A DNA stretch of 64,000 nucleotides from positions 1-64,000 of the forward strand of contig JAAXWL010000003.1 of NCBI GenBank assembly GCA_013334975.1, in the 5' to 3' direction. The translations under genes and the position numbers were made by a program. Numbering within the stretch: the first letter of the stretch is position 1; every line of letters begins with the position of its first letter. Source of the stretch: Chlorobiaceae bacterium (GTDB lineage Bacteria; Bacteroidota; Chlorobiia; Chlorobiales; Chlorobiaceae). Shown one piece after another: positions 24,505-31,543 of this stretch. The notes under the pieces were generated by a model. The model was given only the letters and a program-made list of their open reading frames with translations. It was not told the origin of the DNA and did not search any database.

Positions 24505-25726
24505 TGGGTGGAGTGATCTTCAAAAGTTGTGTTTCGGAGGATAGCTGCTCCGCTTTCCTGAGCTGGCGTTTCCGGTAACCCGATATGCTGAGAAGAATGC
24601 CGACGCCCAGGGAGTTGAAAATCATCGCGGAGCCGCCATAGCTCATGAACGGCAGGGCGACGCCCGTGGTTGGCAGCAGGCTGCAGGCGACAGCGATATT
24701 GATGAAGGCAAAAAAGGTGATTGCGATGGCGATGCCGGCTGCGACATATCGGCCGAAACCGTCAGGCGCGTGCTTGGCGATGATGATGCCGCAGACCAGG
24801 AATCCCGCGAACAGGGCGGTGACGGCGACGGCACCGAAAAAACCGTACTCCTCGCCGACGATGACAAAGACAAAATCGTTGTAGGAGAGCGGCAGGAAGA
24901 GGTCCCGCTGCATGCTGTTCCCGATGCCGCGGCCATCCAGTCCGCCGTTGCCGAGACCGATCAAAGCCTGTACGACCTGGTAACTCATCGCTTTTTCATC
25001 ACCGCTGAAAAAGGAGATGAGACGGGCCACCCTGTAGGGCGCGGCAAGAGCAAAAGCAAGTGCCAAGGGAAGAAGTGGCAGGGCCGTCATGAAAATGTGT
25101 CGGATGCTGACCCCGCCGATAAACATCAGTATAAACCCGATGATGCCAATAAGGGAAGCTGTACTGAAATTCGGCGCTAAAGCCACAAGGAAGACCACGA
25201 CAAGGAGGTTCGCGAGCATGGGGAGGTAGGAGTCCCAGAGGTCTGTTATATACTCCCCCTTTTCGGTGATGAGCCGGGATAAGTGGAAGATCACCGCATA
25301 CTTGGCAAGGTCCGACACCTGGAACCTGAACGGCCCGAAGCCGAGCCATCGCGCTGCTCCCGAAATAAGGTGCACGGCTTTCATCATCAGCAGGAGCATG
25401 AGCAGGGCGATGCTGGCCAACAGGAGGATCTTGCTGGTTTTCTGGAATACATGATAGTCGAGCCTGCCGACGAAGCCGATGACGGCAATGCCGAGCATGG
25501 AAAAGAGGAGATGGCGCCACAGGAAGTACTCCGTACTGGAGAATTTCTTCATGGCCCATCCCGCTCCGCCGCTGTAGACGATGATGATGCCGATACACAT
25601 AAGGATGGAGACAATCAGGAGCAGCAGTTTTCCCACGATGTCAGCACTGCGGGACGGCGCATGGAACTGCTGGGATAAGATCTCCTCTGCGCTATTAGGA
25701 ATGTCAGATGTAATCGGCATAGCCAT
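24494..25726 (-). CDS. SEDS-family FtsW/RodA-like protein
   Basis: 410 aa with about ten membrane helices. SEDS signatures: ARWLGFGPFRFQVSDLAKYA (usually SELAK), YNDFVFVIVGEEYGFFG with the essential Asp, and LLPTTGVALPFMSYGGSAMI. These proteins polymerise peptidoglycan glycan strands with a partner class b PBP, which is not present here. It is probably an additional copy besides the housekeeping FtsW and RodA. The operon is DUF2085 - FtsW-like - metallophosphoesterase, preceded by a GGACA-N5-TGTCC site at 26173. Confidence 0.85.
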   Translation of the reverse strand: MAMPITSDIPNSAEEILSQQFHAPSRSADIVGKLLLLIVSILMCIGIIIVYSGGAGWAMKKFSSTEYFLWRHLLFSMLGIAVIGFVGRLDYHVFQKTSKILLLASIALLMLLLMMKAVHLISGAARWLGFGPFRFQVSDLAKYAVIFHLSRLITEKGEYITDLWDSYLPMLANLLVVVFLVALAPNFSTASLIGIIGFILMFIGGVSIRHIFMTALPLLPLALAFALAAPYRVARLISFFSGDEKAMSYQVVQALIGLGNGGLDGRGIGNSMQRDLFLPLSYNDFVFVIVGEEYGFFGAVAVTALFAGFLVCGIIIAKHAPDGFGRYVAAGIAIAITFFAFINIAVACSLLPTTGVALPFMSYGGSAMIFNSLGVGILLSISGYRKRQLRKAEQLSSETQLLKITPPNDV

Positions 25727-25790
25727 AGTTGATGAAAGGAATTATCCGGTTGCGAAATCGTAGACGGTTATGCATGCCTTCCCACCGTTG

Positions 25791-26102
25791 TCATATGCTG
25801 TGCGGGGCCAGTGCAAAGCCAAACAGAACGCCGGTTACAAAGCGCCGGGCATTTGTGCTTTCCAGGATCCCGACTTTCTGGACGGTCCAGTCGATGGCGA
25901 GCGGCAATGCCAGGATTACTGACAGGACAACAGGTGGCGTCGCAGATCGGGCGCATAACGGGAAGACGAACGAGCCTATCCGAAACGCCCTTTCCGGTCG
26001 CAGGTTGCAGAGCGGTGCACTGCCGAATCGTCGAATGCGGCCGACCATCGACAGACCTACATTGAGCAACAGAAGCAGATCACTACGGCAATAATGATCC
26101 AC
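25791..26102 (-). CDS. DUF2085-like small membrane protein
   Basis: 103 aa from a GTG start. It resembles DUF2085 proteins: PLCNLRPERAFRIG (family CHQxPERSF) then FPLCARSATPP (family CARCTGIY), a membrane helix, DWTVQKVGILESTNARRFVT and a final helix. The His of CHQ and the second Cys/Gly of CARCTG are changed, so any metal or thiol chemistry may be lost. An overlapping 19-residue frame (26057-26116, MFIPMWIIIAVVICFCCSM) could be a separate small membrane peptide. The shared site lies 71 bp upstream. Confidence 0.55.
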   Translation of the reverse strand: MDHYCRSDLLLLLNVGLSMVGRIRRFGSAPLCNLRPERAFRIGSFVFPLCARSATPPVVLSVILALPLAIDWTVQKVGILESTNARRFVTGVLFGFALAPHSI

Positions 26103-26172
26103 ATTGGAATAAACATCGGTCGACTCCTTCTATCGTTTAGATGGCCTACTATGCAGTTTACCACAGGGAATA

Positions 26173-26187
26173 GGACAAAGGCTGTCC
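26173..26187. promoter_or_regulatory. GGACA-N5-TGTCC site 2
   Basis: GGACAAAGGCTGTCC, preceded by TA. It lies 71 bp upstream of the DUF2085/FtsW-like/phosphoesterase operon. The 15 bases are identical to the site at 40431. Confidence 0.65.
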
Positions 26188-26242
26188 CGGGTGTGATGTT
26201 TTTTCTGGCTCTCGCGGCAAATATCCTTGATCAGCGATCAAT

Positions 26243-27022
26243 TCAGGTAAATGCGAGGCGCTCAAGGCCGGCGTATTGATAATCGGCCCCTTTGCCCCTA
26301 TACAACGGAGCGATGTTGCCGTTTTCTTCCGCTCTGGGGTCGAACGACTCCTCGAGGCTTGTAAACAGGACAGATGCGAAATTCCCTGCGCTTCCACGGC
26401 GATAACGTTCGCATGATTCCCATATCTCTGGAAGGTTGTCGGGCTTGATGGCTTTTTTTGCGGGGTAACGAACCGCGCGGACGACGACCCACTCGGGGCC
26501 ATCAGGCCCGACGAACCAGAGGGATGGGTTGATCTCTGGGTTGTTTTGCCAGGACATCAGTTGATACCCGTCTTTTTCTATGTGCTCCCGAACGACCTGT
26601 ATCGCAAAATCATGCAACTCCCAATCCGTCATGATAATGAACTCGTCGCTGATCAGGTCGGGGGGATGAATACGTTGCCGTGTCGCGGCATCAAGGAGGC
26701 CCCAGCCCCTTACCGTAGGAACCCATTTCTCCGGTGTCTTGCGCATAGGCATGATGCAGGCGTGTCCCGCACAACCATCGGCGATGGACAGCAATCCCTC
26801 AATGGTACCCGGTGTTTCAAGACTATGGTCGACATCCACGATCAGGATGAAAAAGAGCTGGTTGCCCAACATGAACGAGAGGTGCTCCAGGAAGGGCGGA
26901 TGCGGGTGCGCCCTCAGCCAGCGGAGTTTCTCGGCTCCCGGCTGATTTTGTAGACGCATGCCGGCCTCGTTCCAGCAGTTTATGAAATCTTCAGTAACCG
27001 TTGCCATTGGGATATCGAACAT
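26243..27022 (-). CDS. Conserved hypothetical protein
   Basis: 259 aa, soluble, not recognised. Two halves: an N-terminal region with EHLSFMLGNQLFFILIVD and a Cys/Gly-rich loop (ADGCAGHACIMPM), and a C-terminal region NPSLWFVGPDGPEWVVVRAV, then CERYRRGSAGNFASVLFTS. The latter alternation of strands may be a sensor or nuclease-like fold, but I would not name one. GGAGG precedes the start at 27022. A weak match to the shared element (GGACATGGTATGTAT, 27087-27101) lies 65 bp upstream, the same spacing as at the other sites. Confidence 0.6.
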   Translation of the reverse strand: MFDIPMATVTEDFINCWNEAGMRLQNQPGAEKLRWLRAHPHPPFLEHLSFMLGNQLFFILIVDVDHSLETPGTIEGLLSIADGCAGHACIMPMRKTPEKWVPTVRGWGLLDAATRQRIHPPDLISDEFIIMTDWELHDFAIQVVREHIEKDGYQLMSWQNNPEINPSLWFVGPDGPEWVVVRAVRYPAKKAIKPDNLPEIWESCERYRRGSAGNFASVLFTSLEESFDPRAEENGNIAPLYRGKGADYQYAGLERLAFT

Positions 27023-27328
27023 ATCCTCCTCCTTGGTTTATGCTTCACTCCGGCTTTAATAATCAACCACGGGCCTCTGCTTTACTGGACATGGTATGTA
27101 TCGATCGATTCGCGTGTTATCGTTTCCCTCAGAATAGAGGGAGCCCCCTATGTGCGGTTGTTATTTTGCCCCGCAGATAACCGTCCCCATGCTTCTTGCC
27201 AGAAGACAGCCGGTATGTGTAGCGCCGGTCCGGATACTGCAGGGAAGTGCTTATTCTGGTTGAGCACCCATTTGAGAGGAAGTGTTGATGTCGTAGATTT
27301 CGACCCTTTCGCAGATGGTCTATTCCGT
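27023..27328. other. Intergenic region without a gene
   Basis: No coding region, RNA or repeat can be supported. It contains the promoter for the gene ending at 26243, including the weak operator-like sequence at 27087-27101. Confidence 0.4.
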
Positions 27329-27931
27329 TTACCGTGCATGAGCAGATTTCTTCTCGGTAGTCGTAGAATAATTAGGGCTGTCACAACCATAACAGGGCAA
27401 ATAGTTCCGTACGTAGTTCTCCTGCTCGGTTGTTTCTATTGCCCCGGGTCGCACTTCGCGGACGGTGTTGATAGCGTTGTTCGCATCCCATCCCAAGTCG
27501 AGCAACAGCAGGCCTGCGACAAGGCCTGTGCGACCCAGGCCGCCACGGCAATGAAAGAGAATGTGTTCCCCATTGGATAATCGGCGCTGTAATGCCTTTG
27601 CCTGACTGGGCCAATCTTTTTGAAAGGTCTCATCCGGCACTGAGATATCCCTAATGGGCAAATGCACCCATTCGATGCCAGCTTCCTGAATTACGTTGCC
27701 AAGATGTGGTACTCCGAGAAGATCGAGCTCGAACTGTTCCATGAGTGTGACAATGACAGCCGCCCCCCAGTCCTGAATCGCGCTGATATCGATCTCCAGA
27801 TTCCGTGCCCAGGGAGTACCGAAGAGGCTGTTACCCTGCTTGCCGGGGCAGAAGGTCAATCCGATCATGCCCGGAGAGAGGGGGATTTCGGCGATCTGAA
27901 GGGGGTGGGACTGACTCGTTCTTGGGAGCAT
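27329..27931 (-). CDS. Dual-specificity/tyrosine phosphatase (CDKN3-like)
   Basis: 200 aa. The P-loop HCRGGLGRTGLVAG (CX5R, Cys near residue 130) is intact, with the general-acid region HLPIRDISVPD upstream at the expected distance. The pattern WARNLEIDISAIQDWGAAV and EAGIEWVHLPI is that of the CDKN3/KAP group, which in bacteria often occurs fused to or beside ADP-ribosylglycohydrolases. One of those lies at 37640-38596. Cytosolic. The start could also be at an internal Met (MIGLTFCPG). Confidence 0.82.
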   Translation of the reverse strand: MLPRTSQSHPLQIAEIPLSPGMIGLTFCPGKQGNSLFGTPWARNLEIDISAIQDWGAAVIVTLMEQFELDLLGVPHLGNVIQEAGIEWVHLPIRDISVPDETFQKDWPSQAKALQRRLSNGEHILFHCRGGLGRTGLVAGLLLLDLGWDANNAINTVREVRPGAIETTEQENYVRNYLPCYGCDSPNYSTTTEKKSAHAR

Positions 27932-28069
27932 GGTTTTGCTTTATTATGGTTTTGATGGCCGAAACCGTCGTTGCTGTAAGCGCCTGGCCCGGTTGCTTGC
28001 CGCTCTTTTTGCCTTGATTGCAGGTTCGCTGGTCCTCAAGCCGCAATCTCAGGTAAATGTTCGGGTGTG

Positions 28070-28357
28070 CTATCTTTGGCCAATCCTTGCAGGGGGTTGG
28101 GCTGAGAGGTCGACTAAATCATATGGTCGCTTGAGATATATGGTAAGGTTCAGGGGGGCGTCGCAAGATTCAAGAAAATATCGGATTGCAACGCTTTCGT
28201 TTTCAATGCCAGTCGGTACCACTGCAATACTGCGTGAACCTGATTGCCGGTACAATACTTCTGCTGCACACAAGGCGCCGGAAAGGGTGAGAGCTGGAAA
28301 TATGCCATTCTTCGGCTGTATTCCGAGTTCCTCCCATGTTGACATCCGATATGACAC
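28070..28357 (-). CDS. Possible small protein or gene remnant
   Basis: 95 aa, begins MSYRMSTWEELGIQP. A hydrophobic middle and conserved-looking IENESVAIRYFLESCDAP suggest real coding descent, but no family is recognised and no ribosome-binding site is evident. The surrounding stretch 27932-28402 contains nothing else supportable. Confidence 0.3.
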   Translation of the reverse strand: MSYRMSTWEELGIQPKNGIFPALTLSGALCAAEVLYRQSGSRSIAVVPTGIENESVAIRYFLESCDAPLNLTIYLKRPYDLVDLSAQPPARIGQR

Positions 28358-28402
28358 AGCCGGTCATACCGCCCACGAAAAGCATGTGTTTTTGATAATT
28401 CG

Positions 28403-29113
28403 TTATAATTTCCTGCCCAGTCCATCGCTCCGCGTCCATGAGATGATGCCTTCACGCCACGAGACGGCAACGTCGAGATGCCGCAGGATCGAGGTGCCGA
28501 TGACCGCCTAGGCCCCGGCCATGCCCATGGCCATCGAGGTCATCATCCCTACCTTGCCCGGCAGGACCCCGTATTCGATCTCGTTGGCAAGCGCGTCGAT
28601 GCTGGTGCTGACGTTGTAGACCGGCGCCTTGAACCTCCCGTTGAGCGGGTGGAAGTCATCTTTCTCTCCGGTAGGAACCATCTTCGCAACCAGCGCCGGG
28701 TCGATGTAGGAGAGGTGGGCCCCTGTGTCGAAGATGGCTTTGGTCGCTGTGCCGTTGATTGTGACGGGGAAGACCGGCGTCCCGGCGAGGATGGCTAACG
28801 GGTCATTGACCTCGCCGGGCGGGAACCCGTCGGCGAATTCGAGGAGGCCGTCGTTCCATCGGATTCTCAATCCGTGCAGATTGGTCAGGATGTCGCAGCC
28901 GACGACCGCATCGATCCGCATATCGGCCAGTTCGGCCATGACCTCAGTCGTCAGCCCCATCATCGATTCGGGGAGGTTGAACCTCTTTCCAGCCAGTTCG
29001 ATCGGCCAGCGCCCGAAACTCACCGGTGAGCCGGTGTCGACCAGGGCGTCGCAGCCCGGAAGCGGGATAATGAGGTGGCCGCGTACGTTGTTGAAGGGAA
29101 TGATTGTGGGCAT
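28403..29113 (-). pseudogene. Second double-DTG aspartic protease, interrupted by an amber codon
   Basis: Codons 1-201 align throughout with the protease at 16695-17384 (CDALVDTGSP; KAIFDTGAHLSYID; VVGCDIL; FHPLNGRF). A TAG at 28508-28510 then interrupts, but the frame continues in register with AVIGTSILRHLDVAVSWREG, matching the paralogue's C-terminus, to a TAA at 28403-28405. The lost part includes the second hydrophobic Gly motif of the active site, so the truncated product is probably inactive unless the codon is read through. It is divergent from a WYL regulator, with two operator-like sites between them. Confidence 0.78.
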
Positions 29114-29174
29114 GTTGTTCAGGTGTTCAGGGTTTTCTAAACAAACCTACTGCACAATTATACATCAGGATCCA

Positions 29175-29189
29175 GGACAACTCCTGTCA
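29175..29189. promoter_or_regulatory. GGACA-N5-TGTCA site 3
   Basis: GGACAACTCCTGTCA, one mismatch to the palindrome, 62 bp upstream of the second aspartic protease (start 29113). Confidence 0.6.
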
Positions 29190-29257
29190 TACCTCCGGTG
29201 GGATTACGATTTTATTTTCAGAATAATCGAGGCCCCGACGATTTTTTACCTACCCAT

Positions 29258-29272
29258 GACAGCTGTTGTCCT
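29258..29272. promoter_or_regulatory. TGACA-N5-TGTCC site 4
   Basis: TGACAGCTGTTGTCC, one mismatch to the palindrome, followed by TA. It is 69 bp upstream of the WYL regulator start chosen at 29341, suggesting autoregulation. Confidence 0.6.
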
Positions 29273-29340
29273 ACCATCGGTACTAAATTTTACCGATGAC
29301 AGGAACAGGCAACAGCAGCAGAACCAGCACACGCCAAGCC

Positions 29341-30375
29341 ATGAAACCACAGACGAGGTTTGCAATGAAACGGATGCATACCATCGACAGGGAGCTGCGA
29401 GCAGGGAAGTTCCCGAACTGCTCGACACTCGCAAAGGATCTGGACACATCGTCCAAGACCATCCAGCGCGACATCAACTATATGACGCTCATGCTCAAGG
29501 CTCCCATCGCCTATGACAACAAGGCAAGGGGCTTCTACTACACTGAGGAGTGGTTGTTCTTTCCGAGCAGTTACTTCAACGAGCTTGATGCTGAATCCCT
29601 GCTGGCGACCAGGGCGGTCCTGTCTCAGTACGAAGGGGCGCCCTACTACGTCGACATCTGCGCCGCGCTCGACAAGGTGCTCCGCAACTTCCCGCCCGCA
29701 AAGAAGGAACGTCACCTCCTCGATGTCTACTCCTTTGCCCAGGCATCGGCGGCGCTGCCGGATACAGAGCTATTTCGCATGCTCGAAGGGGCGATCAGGA
29801 ACCAGCTAAAGGTCAGGTTCCGCTACGAATCGCTGCGGAACGGCGCCGCAAGCCAACGGACCGTCCACCCGTATCGCCTGCACCTTGCCGAGGATACCTG
29901 GTACCTGGTTGCCTTCTGCGAACTCCGTAAAGGGCTGCGTTTGTTCATCCTGCGCAACATCAAGGAGCTTGAGGTGCTGGACGGGCACTACCGGCCGGAT
30001 GCGGGTTTCGATATCGACGGCTACCTGCAAACCCGGATGTTCCTGTTCATCGAAGGTGGCGGTAAGCACACGGTCAGGATCCGGTTCTCCGAACGCTTCG
30101 CCGATTACGTCAGGCATCGCCGATGGCATCCCTCCCAAGAGCTCGCCGCCAACACCGACGGGTCCATTATCCTCTCCATGAACGTCGACGCCTACGACGT
30201 CGTGGCCTGCTGGATCATGCAGTTCGGCACCGGCGCAGAGGTGCTGGAACCTGCCGGACTCCGCAAGAGGGTCGTGCGGGAATCCCGGGCGATACCAGGA
30301 CTTTATGACACGAATGACCGGGTATCGAACCATGCCCTGCAGGAGGAACAGGAACAGGAAAGAAACAAGGAGTAA
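29341..30375 (+). CDS. WYL-domain transcriptional regulator 1
   Basis: 344 aa from ATG 29341; this start aligns best with the second WYL protein (35798), although an in-frame ATG exists at 29296. Residues 1-65 are a winged helix-turn-helix (KFPNCSTLAKDLDTSSKTIQ then RDINYM). The WYL core follows (LKVRFRYESL, YRLHLAEDTWYLVAFCELRK, FILRNIKELEVLD) with a WCX tail. WYL regulators related to BrxR and CapW repress phage-defence operons and respond to nucleic-acid or nucleotide ligands. Sites of the GGACA-N5-TGTCC type flank its promoter and recur before the defence operons, so it is the best candidate for their regulator. Confidence 0.85.
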   Translation: MKPQTRFAMKRMHTIDRELRAGKFPNCSTLAKDLDTSSKTIQRDINYMTLMLKAPIAYDNKARGFYYTEEWLFFPSSYFNELDAESLLATRAVLSQYEGAPYYVDICAALDKVLRNFPPAKKERHLLDVYSFAQASAALPDTELFRMLEGAIRNQLKVRFRYESLRNGAASQRTVHPYRLHLAEDTWYLVAFCELRKGLRLFILRNIKELEVLDGHYRPDAGFDIDGYLQTRMFLFIEGGGKHTVRIRFSERFADYVRHRRWHPSQELAANTDGSIILSMNVDAYDVVACWIMQFGTGAEVLEPAGLRKRVVRESRAIPGLYDTNDRVSNHALQEEQEQERNKE

Positions 30376-30378
30376 GCC

Positions 30379-30814
30379 ATGCTCACAATGGAATGCGAAG
30401 ATATCAGCATTGAAAGCCTGGCATATGCCATGGAAGTAGCTGCCATCGTGGTTGACCGGCCAAACGAGGAGACCCTCTACCTCAAGGAGGGAGTCAGTTT
30501 TCCCTTATGGCTGATTCCGAACACGGCCAGAAACGGATCGAGCTTCACACCTACTGCGAGTTCAAGAAGTGCGCCGACACCGACCGCCTTCCGGGTTCAT
30601 CGATGAACTGAACAGCGAGTACGTCATGGTCCAGTTTTCATCATATGTCGATGATAACGGCCGGGGGCGATACACCCTATATACAGGTTTCGGCATCATC
30701 GTGCCGCAGCTGATCCATACCGTGAGAAGGTTTTCGTCGATATTCCAGAGCGGGCTGGCGAAGATGGATTCCGACGACGTGTTCTTCACCTGGCGGAGTT
30801 TCGGCGCCTCATAA
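30379..30814 (+). pseudogene. YbjN-like gene broken by two frameshifts
   Basis: Three frames carry consecutive parts of one protein: DISIESLAYAMEVAAIVVD to FPLW (from 30379), then ADSEHGQKRIELHTYCEF to DTDRLPG, then FIDELNSEYVMVQFSSYVDD to the end at 30814. Indels lie near 30515 and 30590. The assembled protein looks like the YbjN/type III chaperone-like fold of the three genes at 38609-40280. It follows the WYL gene by 3 bp, so it was once in its operon. Confidence 0.6.
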
Positions 30815-30871
30815 ACTGCCGGATTGCCGTGTGGCGATTGAAATAAACAAAACAACACAAGGGAGGGAGAT

Positions 30872-31156
30872 ATGGCCGTCGTGGTAAGGGTGCGTAACGG
30901 GAGAATCGAAGAGTATGAGAACGGGGCTTACCGGCGAAGTTATGGCTCGAACATCGTAGCTGCCAGTACCGACGGGAGGATTGTCGCCGGAGTAAACAGC
31001 AACGGGCGGGTCGAGGAGTATGAAAAAGGTGCATATCGAAGGTCGTACGGCTCCAATGCAGTTGGAGTCCAAGTGTCAGGCGGCGTCGTGGCTGTACAGA
31101 CCTCGAAGGGACGTACGGAGGAGTATGTCAACGGCGCGTATCGTCGATCCTATTAA
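30872..31156 (+). CDS. Small protein made of three YRRSYG repeats
   Basis: 94 aa. Two full repeats of 34-35 residues and a partial third: each begins GR(I/V/T)EEY and contains NGAYRRSYGSN (or KGAYRRSYGSN), with a beta-rich second half (AASTDGRIVAGV; GVQVSGGVVAVQ). The pattern suggests a beta-solenoid or propeller-like sheet. GGGAGG precedes the ATG. The protein ends within the third repeat, so it may be naturally short or cut. 31157-31287 downstream holds no gene. Confidence 0.65.
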   Translation: MAVVVRVRNGRIEEYENGAYRRSYGSNIVAASTDGRIVAGVNSNGRVEEYEKGAYRRSYGSNAVGVQVSGGVVAVQTSKGRTEEYVNGAYRRSY

Positions 31157-31287
31157 ACAGATTTTCAAGCGCCTGAAAGTACAGTGTGTCGAAACAGATT
31201 GGGTTTCCGATGAAATGGAATTTTCCATGAGGAATTCTCCCGGCCGTTGCGATACTTGTGCCCGATTAGTTCGATCAACACAATACG

Positions 31288-31543
31288 GCTTTCGCTTGTT
31301 ACAATTGACGACGGTTGCGATGGTTCACGTTTGTTGGCCATATCACCCTACCCCTGGCCCCTCTCCGCCTGCTACTGGCAGATTCGGCATTCCCTCACGG
31401 TTCAGCCTACAGTTTCCTGCGGTTACGTTTCCTGGCAGCTTCACACAAGCCGATTGCTCAATCTGCATGTGCCAGCGGGGTCAGCTGACGGCACAGCTGG
31501 TTCGAAAAAAAAAACAGTTCAAATACGCGACTTCACGTCGCAC
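31288..31543 (-). mobile_element. Truncated group II intron copy (5' 256 nt)
   Basis: It matches 33452-33706, the first 255 nt of the complete intron, with very few differences (for example CACAAGCC against CACAGGCC, and one base in an A run). On the minus strand it begins GTGCGACG at 31543, exactly where the complete intron ends at 31544. It lacks the reverse transcriptase and domains V-VI, so it cannot splice. Confidence 0.8.
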
